Below are positions 7,603 to 15,116 of a stretch of 64,000 nt of DNA, one piece after another. Source of the DNA: Palsa-851 sp035534435. GTDB taxonomy: Bacteria; Chloroflexota; Dormibacteria; Aeolococcales; Aeolococcaceae. The stretch's first letter is position 1; every line of letters starts with the position of its first letter. The translations under genes and the position numbers were made by a program. The stretch is taken from the NCBI GenBank assembly GCA_035534435.1, contig DATLRX010000081.1:18940-82939 (forward strand), read 5' to 3'. The notes beneath the pieces were generated by a model, which saw nothing but the letters and a program-made list of their open reading frames with translations, searched no databases and had not been told where the DNA came from.

Positions 7603-8843
7603 CCCGTCGGACCCGGGATCGGCACGCTCCTCAGCGACTCCGGTGTCCCGCGGACCACGGCATCGGCGACGCGCAGCGCGCGGACTGTCGGCGCGACATC
7701 GTGCACCCGGACCATGTGCGCGCCGGCCTGCACAGCCAGCGTCGCGAAGGCGAGGCTGCCCTCGAGCCTCCTGCTCTGGTCCGCGCCGTCGGTGAGGAGG
7801 CCGATCGTCGACTTGCGTGACGGGCCGACGAGCACTGCGCGGCCGAGCCCGAGCAGCTCCCCGAGACGGCGGATCAGCTCCAGGTTGTGCGCGGGCGTCT
7901 TCGCGAACCCGAAACCCGGGTCGATGATCACGTGCTCGACCGGGATGCCGGCGTCCTCCGCTGCGGCAACGCTCTTGCGGAGCCCGAGGCAGACGTCCTC
8001 GAGGAGGTCGCCGTACTCGGTGCCGTGCTGGTTGTGCATGACGACGAGCCCCGTTCCCGGGTGCGACGCGACAACCCGGGCCATGTCCGGGTCCCCGCGC
8101 AAACCCCAGACGTCGTTGACGATGACGGCTCCGGAGTCGAGCGCCGCGTCCGCCACCGCGGCCTTGCGCGTGTCGATGCTGATCGGAATCGTCAGCCGGG
8201 CAGCAAGCGCGCGGATCACCGGGATGACGCGAGCCGTCTCGACCTCGACCGACACCGGCTCACGCGTCTTCGACGGGCGCGTGCTCTCGCCGCCGATGTC
8301 GATGATGTCCGCACCCTCTTCGGCCAGCAACAGCGCGCGACGGACGGCTGCGTCGACGTCGTCACCGACGCCGTCGCCCGAGAACGAATCCGGCGTGGCG
8401 TTGACGATGCCCATCACGAGCGTGCGCGTGCCGAACGCCAGACGGTGGCCGGAGATGTCGAGCGGAGGTGGCGGCGTGAAGCGCGCCATGAGCACCGACC
8501 TGATCGCCGCTCCGACCTCCCCCGTCCGGTCACTCCACTCCGCGAGCTCGTCGGGCAGCGTAGCTGCGGTCAGCAGCGGCATGAGCACGACCGCGCGGTC
8601 ACCGTCGCTGTTGGTGAGGACCTCGCCGCCGCCCTGGGCGACGAGCCGCTCGATGACACGCGTCTGATCCTGGGTCAGCCCCTGGAGCGCGAGTGCCTCG
8701 ACGGCGCCGCGCCGCGCCAGCACGGTGAGCTTCTCCGGTGGAACACCCAGGCGCAGCACAGCGTCGCGCAGGGCATCGTCCGGGCCGGGCAGCAGCGGGC
8801 GCACGCTGTACCGAGCGGCGACCCGCGCGCTCGCCGCGCTCAC
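7599..8843 (-). CDS. folP: Dihydropteroate synthase with long N-terminal extension
   Basis: 414 residues, GTG start. The TIM-barrel DHPS core begins near residue 130 and shows MGIVNATPDSFS, DIGGESTRP, ISIDTRKAAVADAAL, IIDPGFGF, GPSRKSTIG and RVHDV, all expected for pterin, pABA and phosphate binding. A typical bacterial FolP has about 270-290 residues, so residues 1-130 are extra. The extension contains LTQDQTRVIERLVAQGG and VVLMPLLTAATLPDEL and looks folded, not disordered. It condenses pABA with the pterin pyrophosphate made by FolK. The start lies 1 nt after the maoC stop. Confidence 0.93.
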   Translation of the reverse strand: MSAASARVAARYSVRPLLPGPDDALRDAVLRLGVPPEKLTVLARRGAVEALALQGLTQDQTRVIERLVAQGGGEVLTNSDGDRAVVLMPLLTAATLPDELAEWSDRTGEVGAAIRSVLMARFTPPPPLDISGHRLAFGTRTLVMGIVNATPDSFSGDGVGDDVDAAVRRALLLAEEGADIIDIGGESTRPSKTREPVSVEVETARVIPVIRALAARLTIPISIDTRKAAVADAALDSGAVIVNDVWGLRGDPDMARVVASHPGTGLVVMHNQHGTEYGDLLEDVCLGLRKSVAAAEDAGIPVEHVIIDPGFGFAKTPAHNLELIRRLGELLGLGRAVLVGPSRKSTIGLLTDGADQSRRLEGSLAFATLAVQAGAHMVRVHDVAPTVRALRVADAVVRGTPESLRSVPIPGPTG

Positions 8844-8844
8844 G

Positions 8845-9339
8845 TCAGCCTTCGCCGGCGGGGATGTCCGGCGGCTGCAGCTCTCCGGCTTCGCGTTTGG
8901 GCACCATCACACGGCGCTTGAAGATGCAGACACGCTCACCGCGCTGGTTGAACGCGCGCGTCTCGACGGTGACGATCCCGCGATCAGGCTTGGTCGAGGA
9001 CTCGCGCTTCTCCAGCACCGTGGTCTCCGCGTAGATTGTGTCGCCGTGGAACGTCGGATGCTCGTGTTTGAGCGACTCGACCTCGAGGTTGGCGATGGCC
9101 TTGCCGCTGATGTCGGCGACGCTCATCCCGATCGCGAGGCTGTACACGAGGTTGCCGACCACGACATTGCGGCCGAACTCGGTCTTCGTCTCCGCGTAAT
9201 GCGCATCCGTGTGGAGCGGGTGATGGTTCATGGTGATGAGGCAGAAGAGGTGGTCGTCCGCCTCGGTGATCGTCTTGCCGGGCCAGTGCCTGTAGGTGGT
9301 GCCCACCTCGAACTCCTCGAAGTAGCGGCCGAACTGCAT
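8845..9339 (-). CDS. MaoC-like (single hot-dog) dehydratase/hydratase
   Basis: 164 residues with the FEEFEVGTTYRHWPGKTITEAD opening shortened here to its key positions and the MaoC hydratase helix region (D..H.LHTD..YAE). MaoC proteins hydrate 2-enoyl-CoA thioesters or act as mesaconyl-CoA-type hydratases. This one is a single-domain, presumably dimeric form. It sits 6 nt after the peroxiredoxin-like gene and 1 nt before folP. A link with the malyl-CoA-lyase-like gene at 13549 is possible but is inference only. Confidence 0.85.
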   Translation of the reverse strand: MQFGRYFEEFEVGTTYRHWPGKTITEADDHLFCLITMNHHPLHTDAHYAETKTEFGRNVVVGNLVYSLAIGMSVADISGKAIANLEVESLKHEHPTFHGDTIYAETTVLEKRESSTKPDRGIVTVETRAFNQRGERVCIFKRRVMVPKREAGELQPPDIPAGEG

Positions 9340-9345
9340 GGCGGT

Positions 9346-9891
9346 TCAGGCCGCGGCGGGCGCGTCCGCCGACCGCAGCGCGCCGAGGACGCGATCGAGC
9401 GGCGCATGGTCGCCGGCCGTTCCGCTGACATGCCGGTAGAGCACCTTGGTGCCCGGTGCGATGACGAGGACACCACCCTGCTGGAACGGGTGACCTTTGG
9501 TGGTGGTCTGCCGGGCGCCGCTGCTGAACGCCCGCAGTCCGGCTCCCCATGCCCTCGGGCCGAGAGTCGACATCAGCCCGGAGCGGGCGCCGATCGCACG
9601 GTAGGTGACGAGGTCCGGGTCGGTGAGCACCGTCGAGTCGGGGGCGAAACGCTTCTGGAACCATGCGGCGGCGCGCGGCGTGCCGTTGCCGACGAAGACG
9701 ATCCCGCCGTGCATCGCCTCGATCGCGGGGCGTGCGGCGCGAATCTCGGCGACGTGCTCACGGCAGAAGACGCAGCCGAAATGGCGCAACCAGACGGCGA
9801 CGGCGGGGTGGTCGCGCCACGAGTCGGCGATGCGGACGGAGCCGCCGTCCGCGCCCAGGACCGTGGCGGAAGCGAGCGCGCGTGTGTCCAT
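9346..9891 (-). CDS. Peroxiredoxin-like AhpC/TSA protein (PRXL2 type)
   Basis: 181 residues, thioredoxin-fold protein with the active-site-like GCVFCREH (C40, C43). It also has FVGNGTPRAAAWF and TDPDLVTYRAIGAR segments typical of the AhpC/TSA-2 (PRXL2/FAM213-like) family. Probably a cytosolic thiol peroxidase or reductase. First gene of the five-gene folP operon. The start has a TACAGT -10 on the minus strand 10 nt upstream. Confidence 0.82.
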   Translation of the reverse strand: MDTRALASATVLGADGGSVRIADSWRDHPAVAVWLRHFGCVFCREHVAEIRAARPAIEAMHGGIVFVGNGTPRAAAWFQKRFAPDSTVLTDPDLVTYRAIGARSGLMSTLGPRAWGAGLRAFSSGARQTTTKGHPFQQGGVLVIAPGTKVLYRHVSGTAGDHAPLDRVLGALRSADAPAAA

Positions 9892-9900
9892 GCCTCACCC

Positions 9901-9907
9901 TACTGTA
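9901..9907. promoter_or_regulatory. Overlapping divergent -10 elements
   Basis: The 7-mer TACTGTA gives a -10 TACTGT on the plus strand (9901-9906, for the methyltransferase) and TACAGT on the minus strand (9902-9907, for the peroxiredoxin operon). The start codons are 26 nt apart, so polymerase can occupy only one direction at a time. Confidence 0.5.
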
Positions 9908-9917
9908 CGTGCCTGCG

Positions 9918-10781
9918 ATGCGATCCCGCCCCGAAGCGTCGGACTCCAGCGCCGCCGTGGTGCACGGCGACTCGCTCGACGTCCTCCGCGCGCTGCCGGA
10001 CGGATGCGCCGGTCTCGTGTACGTCGATCCACCGTTCAACACCGGCGGACCGCGGCGGGGAGTGCGAACCACCGCGACGCAGGACGTGGAGGCGACACGA
10101 GTCGGGTTCGCAGGCCGCCGGTACCGGACGGAGCGATCGCCCGGCGCGCGTTTCGAGGATGACTTCGACGACTACATCGGATGGCTGCGACCCAGGCTCG
10201 TGGAGACGCGCCGCATCCTGGCCGCTCACGGCAGCCTCTACTTCCACATCGATCCTCGGGAGTCGCACTACTGCAAGGTGCTGCTCGACGAGGTGTTCGG
10301 CCGCGGGTGCTTCCTCAACGAGGTGGTGTGGGCGTACGACTATGGGGCGCGGACCAAACGGCGTTGGCCCGCCAAGCACGACGTCATCCTCGTCTACGTG
10401 CGCGACCCGGGCCGCTATCACTTCGACGCGAGCGAGGTGACGCGCGAGCCGTACATGGCGCCTCGCCTGCAGACGCCGGAGCGAGCTGCGCGCGGCAAGT
10501 TGCCCACGGACGTGTGGTGGCACACCATCGTGCCGACGTCGTCCCGCGAGCGCACCGGGTATCCCACGCAGAAGCCTCTCGGCATCCTGCGCAGGATCGT
10601 CGCGGCCTCGTCGCGGCCGGGGGAGCTCGTGGTCGACTGGTGCGCCGGGAGCGGCACCACGGGCGTGGCCGCCGCCGAGCTCGGACGGCGCTTCCTGCTC
10701 GTCGACAATCAGGCGGACGCGATTGCGGTCATGCGCGTCCGGCTGGCACGCGTGCCCGGCCTGGAGGTCGTCACGCGCTGA
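9918..10781 (+). CDS. Site-specific DNA methyltransferase (beta class, N4/N6 amino)
   Basis: About 287 residues. Motif IV DPPF (residues 37-40) precedes motif X-like YPTQKPLGILR and motif I VDWCAGSGTTGVAA near the C-terminus. That order is the beta class of amino-methyltransferases (N6-adenine or N4-cytosine). The ATG at 9918 is preferred; GTG 9909 is in frame but only 2 nt from the -10. No restriction endonuclease or target-recognition subunit is adjacent, so it looks solitary. Its 3' end overlaps the convergent acyl-CoA dehydrogenase by 11 nt. Target site unknown. Confidence 0.85.
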   Translation: MRSRPEASDSSAAVVHGDSLDVLRALPDGCAGLVYVDPPFNTGGPRRGVRTTATQDVEATRVGFAGRRYRTERSPGARFEDDFDDYIGWLRPRLVETRRILAAHGSLYFHIDPRESHYCKVLLDEVFGRGCFLNEVVWAYDYGARTKRRWPAKHDVILVYVRDPGRYHFDASEVTREPYMAPRLQTPERAARGKLPTDVWWHTIVPTSSRERTGYPTQKPLGILRRIVAASSRPGELVVDWCAGSGTTGVAAAELGRRFLLVDNQADAIAVMRVRLARVPGLEVVTR

Positions 10782-11934
10782 TGCGATAGCGCTCCAGCAG
10801 TCCCTTGGCGATGATGACGCGCTGAATCTCGTTGGTGCCCTCGCCGATGATCAGGAGTGGGGCGTCTCGATACAGACGCTCCACCTCGTACTCCTTCGAG
10901 AAGCCGTAGCCGCCGTGCACGCGCATCGCCTCGCTCACGACCTCGAAGCACGTCTCGGTGGCGAAGAGCTTCGCCATCCCGCACTCGATGTCCGCGCGCT
11001 CGCCGGCATCCTTCTTGCGCGCCGCGAAGTTCGTGAGGAGGCGCGCCGCCTGGATCTTCGTCGCCATGTCCGCGAGCTTGAACTGGATCGCCTGATGGTC
11101 GGCGATCGGCACGCCGAAGGCATGACGCTGCTGCGCATACCTGATGGCGAGCTCGAACGCGCGCTGCGCGACACCGACGCCGCGTGCCGCAACGTTCACG
11201 CGGCCCAGCTCGATGGCCGCCATCATCTGCTTGAACCCCTGTCCTTCCACGCCGCCGAGCAGGTTCGAGAGGGGCTGACGGTTGTTGTCGAACACGAGCT
11301 CCGTCGTCTCGACACCCCGGTAACCGAGCTTCTCGATGTGGCGGGACGCCGTGAACCCGGGGTACTGCTTCTCGGCGAGGATGCACGACATGCCGCGGTG
11401 CGGCGGGATCGCGTCGGGGTCGGTCTTGACCAGCGTCGCGACGACGGTCGAGTGCGCCCCGTTCGTCGCCCACATCTTCGTGCCGTTGATGACGTACTCG
11501 CCGCCGTCGAGGACCGCGCGAGTCTGGATGGCCTGCACGTCGGAGCCGCAGTTGGGTTCGCTCATCGAGAAGCCGCCATGGAACTCGCCGGTCGCCATTC
11601 GCGGCAGGAAGCGCTGGCGCTGCTCGTCGGTGCCGAACTTCTCGATCAGGAAGCTGACGATGAAGTGGGTGTTGATGATGCCGGTGATCGACATCCAGCC
11701 ACGGGCGATCTCCTCGCACACCATGGCGTAGGTCGCGTAGTCGAGCCCGGCCCCGCCGTACGCCTCGGGTACCGCGAAACCGAAGAATCCGAGCTGCTTC
11801 ATCTGCGCGACGATCCGTTCGGGGTAGGTGTCGTCGTGCTCCAGGTCGTGCGCGACCGGGATGATCTCCCGCTCCACGAAATCCCGGACCATGCCGACGA
11901 TCTCGCGCTGTTCGGTCGTCAGGTCGATGGACAC
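10771..11934 (-). CDS. Acyl-CoA dehydrogenase
   Basis: 387 residues, full length for the family. It has the FAD/substrate segments FSMSEPNCGSDVQAIQTRA and MWATNG, QHQAFGVPIADHQAIQ-type dimer helix, and the terminal VHGGYGFSKEYEVERLYRDA and GEGTNEIQ motifs. It oxidises acyl-CoA to 2-enoyl-CoA, passing electrons to ETF. The usual catalytic Glu position falls in the RLYRDAPLLIIGEGTNEIQ region, shown here as IGEGTNEIQ. GTG start with TAGACT 6 nt upstream (leaderless). Substrate chain length cannot be read. Confidence 0.93.
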   Translation of the reverse strand: MSIDLTTEQREIVGMVRDFVEREIIPVAHDLEHDDTYPERIVAQMKQLGFFGFAVPEAYGGAGLDYATYAMVCEEIARGWMSITGIINTHFIVSFLIEKFGTDEQRQRFLPRMATGEFHGGFSMSEPNCGSDVQAIQTRAVLDGGEYVINGTKMWATNGAHSTVVATLVKTDPDAIPPHRGMSCILAEKQYPGFTASRHIEKLGYRGVETTELVFDNNRQPLSNLLGGVEGQGFKQMMAAIELGRVNVAARGVGVAQRAFELAIRYAQQRHAFGVPIADHQAIQFKLADMATKIQAARLLTNFAARKKDAGERADIECGMAKLFATETCFEVVSEAMRVHGGYGFSKEYEVERLYRDAPLLIIGEGTNEIQRVIIAKGLLERYRISA

Positions 11935-11940
11935 GGCACG

Positions 11941-11946
11941 AGTCTA
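11941..11946 (-). promoter_or_regulatory. -10 TAGACT, leaderless promoter
   Basis: TAGACT on the minus strand, 6 nt before the GTG of the acyl-CoA dehydrogenase at 11934, no Shine-Dalgarno. Confidence 0.5.
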
Positions 11947-11950
11947 GCCG

Positions 11951-12676
11951 TCAGGCCTGTGCGTCCCCGAGGATGTGCACCCGCGCCCCTTGCAGCGAGG
12001 GCGCCGCCAGAACCCGCTCGACAGCGAACGAGACCTCGAGCAGGGCCCGGTTGAACGCGACGTACGACGGATCGCCGTTGCAGTGGAGGCGAGTCCGCTC
12101 GAACCCTGCCGCGTTCAGCAATCGCCGCAGCCGGTCGCGGCTGTTGGCTCGATAGCGGACGGGATACGCATCTCCCTCGCCGCGGCCGTACAGGCGCCGG
12201 GTCAGCACGGCATGAAAGCGATGGGGGATGGCACGGATCATCCATGCGTTGTAGTTCCATGCGTTGGGGGTCACGAAGAGGAAGTGCCCGCCGTCGACGA
12301 GCACGCGGCGCACCTCCGAGAACACCAGGCCGGGATGGTCGAGGTGCTCGAGCACCCACGCCGACGCGACGATGTCGAACGATGCGGCCGCAAACGGCAG
12401 CTCCTCGCCCGAACCGACGACTCGATGCGTGACCACGCGGTTGCCGGCGAGTGCGCCCGGGTCCGGGTCAACGCCGACGACCGTGCTCTCGGGCGCGCAC
12501 GACAGATCGTCGCCGTGCAGTCCGTTGCGCCCGCAGCCGAGGTCCAGAATCCGCGCTCCAGGGTGCGCGACGTTCCCGATCAAGGCGCGATATCGCGTCA
12601 CGCTGTCCACCCACGACGGGTTGCGACGTCGGTACTCGTCCCGCGCTCGAACCTGTCGCTCGAAGCCTCCCGCCAT
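11951..12676 (-). CDS. Class I SAM-dependent methyltransferase
   Basis: 241 residues from the ATG at 12676. The motif I glycine loop is ILDLGCGRNG, motif II VVGVDPDP, then SFDIVASAWVLEHLDHP as motif IV/post-IV, the usual pattern of Methyltransf_11/25 small-molecule enzymes. The ATG has a TACACT -10 9 nt upstream, supporting this start over longer frames. It shares a divergent promoter with the second DNA methyltransferase. The substrate may be a small molecule, lipid or glycan; unknown. Confidence 0.85.
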   Translation of the reverse strand: MAGGFERQVRARDEYRRRNPSWVDSVTRYRALIGNVAHPGARILDLGCGRNGLHGDDLSCAPESTVVGVDPDPGALAGNRVVTHRVVGSGEELPFAAASFDIVASAWVLEHLDHPGLVFSEVRRVLVDGGHFLFVTPNAWNYNAWMIRAIPHRFHAVLTRRLYGRGEGDAYPVRYRANSRDRLRRLLNAAGFERTRLHCNGDPSYVAFNRALLEVSFAVERVLAAPSLQGARVHILGDAQA

Positions 12677-12685
12677 GCGGTTGGC

Positions 12686-12691
12686 AGTGTA
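12686..12691 (-). promoter_or_regulatory. -10 TACACT, leaderless promoter
   Basis: TACACT on the minus strand 9 nt before the ATG at 12676. Confidence 0.5.
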
Positions 12692-12708
12692 GGCCGAGCC
12701 CGCACTGC

Positions 12709-12714
12709 TACAGT
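12709..12714 (+). promoter_or_regulatory. -10 TACAGT, leaderless promoter
   Basis: TACAGT 8 nt before the GTG at 12723, back to back with the minus-strand -10 at 12686-12691. Confidence 0.45.
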
Positions 12715-12722
12715 TGCGCGAT

Positions 12723-13505
12723 GTGCGAACGGCCGTTCGCGAGATGATCGCCCGCCCGCTTGACGGAGCCGCGGCGGCTTCCGACGCTGCGATCGGACAT
12801 TTCGACATCCGCACGCAGGACTGCATCGCGTTCCTCCGCGATCAGCCCGACTCCTCGGTCGACATCATCGTCACCGACCCGGCGTACTCCGGCATGAATC
12901 AGCACATGCGTTTCGGACACGGTCGCATCGTCGGCAGCTATGGCAAACCGGACAACGAGCGCTGGTTCCACGAGTTCTCCGACGACCCGGAGACGTATCG
13001 CGTGTTCCTGTCGGAGTGCGCGCGGGTGCTCCGCCAGGACCGGCACGTCTACATCATGTTCGACAGCTTCTCGATGCTGTCGCTCGGCGCGCTCGTGCGC
13101 GAGCACTTCGATGTGAAGGGCGTCATCGTCTGGGACAAGATGCACCTCGGGATGGGCCATTACTTCCGCCGCCGCCACGAGCAGATCGTGTTCGCGAGCA
13201 AGGGCCGGCGCAAGGTCGCGCGCCGCGACATGCCCGACGTGTGGGCGGTGCAGCGCGTGCATCGCGGGGCCTATCCCACGCAGAAACCCGTACGGCTCTT
13301 CGAGATGATGCTCGATGCCAGCGCCGAGCCCGGGTTCACGGTGTGCGACCCCTTCTGCGGCAGCGGTTCATCAGGGGTCGCCGCACTGCGTTCCGGCTGC
13401 GACTTCATCGGCGCCGATATCGACCCGCGCGCGATCGACCTCGCAGGCGATCGATTGACCGCGTTCGCCACGACGGGCCAGGACCTGCTCGAACCGGCTC
13501 GCTGA
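12723..13505 (+). CDS. Second solitary DNA methyltransferase (beta class)
   Basis: About 260 residues. Motif IV is DPAY (IIVTDPAYSGMN), followed by YPTQKPVRLFEMML and the SAM-binding DPFCGSGSSGVAA near the C-terminus, again beta order. The DPAY form differs from the DPPF of the methyltransferase at 9918, so these are not recent duplicates. Start GTG 12723 is chosen from the -10 spacing; TTG 12714 is in frame but overlaps the -10. There is no neighbouring endonuclease. It probably methylates adenine or cytosine at an unknown site and may be regulatory. Confidence 0.85.
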   Translation: MRTAVREMIARPLDGAAAASDAAIGHFDIRTQDCIAFLRDQPDSSVDIIVTDPAYSGMNQHMRFGHGRIVGSYGKPDNERWFHEFSDDPETYRVFLSECARVLRQDRHVYIMFDSFSMLSLGALVREHFDVKGVIVWDKMHLGMGHYFRRRHEQIVFASKGRRKVARRDMPDVWAVQRVHRGAYPTQKPVRLFEMMLDASAEPGFTVCDPFCGSGSSGVAALRSGCDFIGADIDPRAIDLAGDRLTAFATTGQDLLEPAR

Positions 13506-13548
13506 CGAACGTCCCCGCTACCGGCACGACCGTATCGAGCGACCCAGG

Positions 13549-14499
13549 TCAGCCCGTCGCCGTGTCCCCGGCCGGCGCGGCCGACGGCGTGAGCCCAGCA
13601 GCAACTCCGCGCGCGTAGAAGCCCATCGCGATCTTCCGCGACGCCTCGTCGATCATCTCGTCGCCGAGCATCACGGCGCCGCGGCGGTCCACCTCGGTCG
13701 CGCGCCGGTACGCCTCGAGGATCCGCGCAGCCTTGTCGAAGTCGGCCTGCGCGGGTGTGAACGCCTCGTTGGCGGGCTCGATCTGCGACGGGTGCAGCGC
13801 CCACTTCCCGTCGTACCCCAAAGCAGCCGCGCGACCCGCCGAAGCGCGGTAGCCCTCGACATCGTGGATCGCGAGATACGGTCCGTCGATCACCTGGATG
13901 CCCGCCGCGCGCGCGGCGACCGCGAGCCTGAAGAGCACGTAATGGAAGATGTCGCCGGGATAGGTGTCGTTGTTCCGCACGGTCAGCGACGGCAGCTGCA
14001 TCGACGCCGAGAAGTCCGCCGGGCCGAACGTCAAGGTTTCCAGGCGCGTGCTCGAGAACGCGATCTCCTCGGCGCGCATCAATCCCTCCGCGTCCTCGAT
14101 CTGTGCCTCGATGCCGATCCGGCCGGCCGGGAACCCCAGCGACTGCTCCAGCTGGAGGAGTGCGCGATCGACGAACGCAACGTCGCCGGCGTTGCGCACC
14201 TTCGGGACCATGATGCAGTCGAGGAGGTCGCCGGCGCCGGTGATCACCTCGCGCAGATCCTCGAACGCGAACTCGCTCGTCACCTGGTTGATCCGGACCA
14301 CCCGTGTCTTGCCGTGCCAGTCGTGGGAGCGCAACGCCTCGACGATCTTGGTGCGCGCCGCGGGTTTCTCGAGCGGCGCGCACGCGTCCTCGAGATCGAG
14401 GAACACCTCGTCAGCGGCGCTCGCGGCCGCCTTTTCCATCATCCGAGGGTTACTGCCGGGAACGGCGAGAACTGACCGGCGCAGTCGGACGGCGGACAC
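13549..14499 (-). CDS. HpcH/HpaI (CitE-type) aldolase, malyl-CoA-lyase-like
   Basis: 316 residues, GTG start. It has the CitE/Mcl opening RRSVLAVPGSNPRMMEKA, DEVFLDLEDACAP (metal-binding region), VRINQ, IMVPKVRNAGDV, IEAQIEDAEG and the C-terminal GYDGKWALHPSQIEPAN. These match L-malyl-CoA/beta-methylmalyl-CoA lyase, which cleaves malyl-CoA to glyoxylate and acetyl-CoA. CitE or citramalyl-CoA lyase are alternatives. The start is 7 nt after the stop of the Cys-motif protein, so they are co-transcribed. Confidence 0.87.
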   Translation of the reverse strand: MSAVRLRRSVLAVPGSNPRMMEKAAASAADEVFLDLEDACAPLEKPAARTKIVEALRSHDWHGKTRVVRINQVTSEFAFEDLREVITGAGDLLDCIMVPKVRNAGDVAFVDRALLQLEQSLGFPAGRIGIEAQIEDAEGLMRAEEIAFSSTRLETLTFGPADFSASMQLPSLTVRNNDTYPGDIFHYVLFRLAVAARAAGIQVIDGPYLAIHDVEGYRASAGRAAALGYDGKWALHPSQIEPANEAFTPAQADFDKAARILEAYRRATEVDRRGAVMLGDEMIDEASRKIAMGFYARGVAAGLTPSAAPAGDTATG

Positions 14500-14506
14500 C
14501 TTCGGG

Positions 14507-15013
14507 TCAGTCCTTTGAGGGGGCCGGCCGCTCGTCGGGAGGCGTGTCGCGATCGTCGAACGGCGTGTCGTCGCGCGGCTTGCGATCTTTCGGTGGCGCG
14601 GGCCGGTCGTCCGGGGGGACGTTCGTGTCGGGCGTCATGCCCTCCATGCCCGGCATGCCGCCGAACAGGCCGCCGAGCATCTGCTGGAGCTGCTCGGGAC
14701 CGCCGAGGTCATCCTGGACGCGCTCGAACATGCGGGCCATGAGGTCCTGGAGCTGCGGGTCCTCGGACAGCTTTTCCTGCAGGCCGCCGAGCTGGGACAT
14801 CAGCTGTTCCATCTGCACCTCCTGCGCGACCTGCATGAGGACCGGCTGGGACGCCGCCGCGACGACGACCTGCACCTGCTGGCGGATGACCTCGAAGCCC
14901 TTGCAGGCCATGCACGTGCCCTGGTGCTGGCAGCGGCAGAGCTGCGACTTGAGCTTGTCGAGCTCGGAATGGATCCCGCTGAGATCGACGCCGGGGGTGG
15001 GATTGTCGGCCAT
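14507..15013 (-). CDS. Hypothetical protein with Cys cluster, helical core and charged tail
   Basis: 168 residues from ATG 15013. The N-terminus has a Cys cluster CRCQHQGTCMACKG that could bind Zn or Fe-S. A helical, Gln-rich middle (VRQ/VMQVAQEVQMEQLM, LSEDPQLQDLMARMF) and Met/Gly-rich MLGGLFGGMPGMEGM follow, then a Pro/Asp/Arg disordered tail. No family recognised. The ATG follows TACGAT by 6 nt. Divergent from the SF1 helicase and upstream of the malyl-CoA-lyase-like gene. Confidence 0.7.
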   Translation of the reverse strand: MADNPTPGVDLSGIHSELDKLKSQLCRCQHQGTCMACKGFEVIRQQVQVVVAAASQPVLMQVAQEVQMEQLMSQLGGLQEKLSEDPQLQDLMARMFERVQDDLGGPEQLQQMLGGLFGGMPGMEGMTPDTNVPPDDRPAPPKDRKPRDDTPFDDRDTPPDERPAPSKD

Positions 15014-15019
15014 GCGCTG

Positions 15020-15025
15020 ATCGTA
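15020..15025 (-). promoter_or_regulatory. -10 TACGAT, leaderless promoter
   Basis: TACGAT on the minus strand, 6 nt before the ATG at 15013. Confidence 0.5.
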
Positions 15026-15053
15026 GTGGAGACACCCCATCACAGCGTTGACG

Positions 15054-15081
15054 TTGCACCGCCGCTCCGATCGGGTATAGT
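15054..15081 (+). promoter_or_regulatory. Promoter TTGCAC-16-TATAGT of the helicase operon
   Basis: TATAGT (15076-15081) with TTGCAC (15054-15059) 16 nt upstream is one of the few places with a credible -35. It overlaps no coding sequence and points into the helicase gene. Confidence 0.5.
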
Positions 15082-15116
15082 CGTTTGCAGACGGGAGCCC
15101 TCGGGCGTCCCCGCGG

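Noticed and set aside
9918..13505. Restriction-modification system
   Set aside because: No endonuclease-like or specificity-like gene accompanies either methyltransferase.
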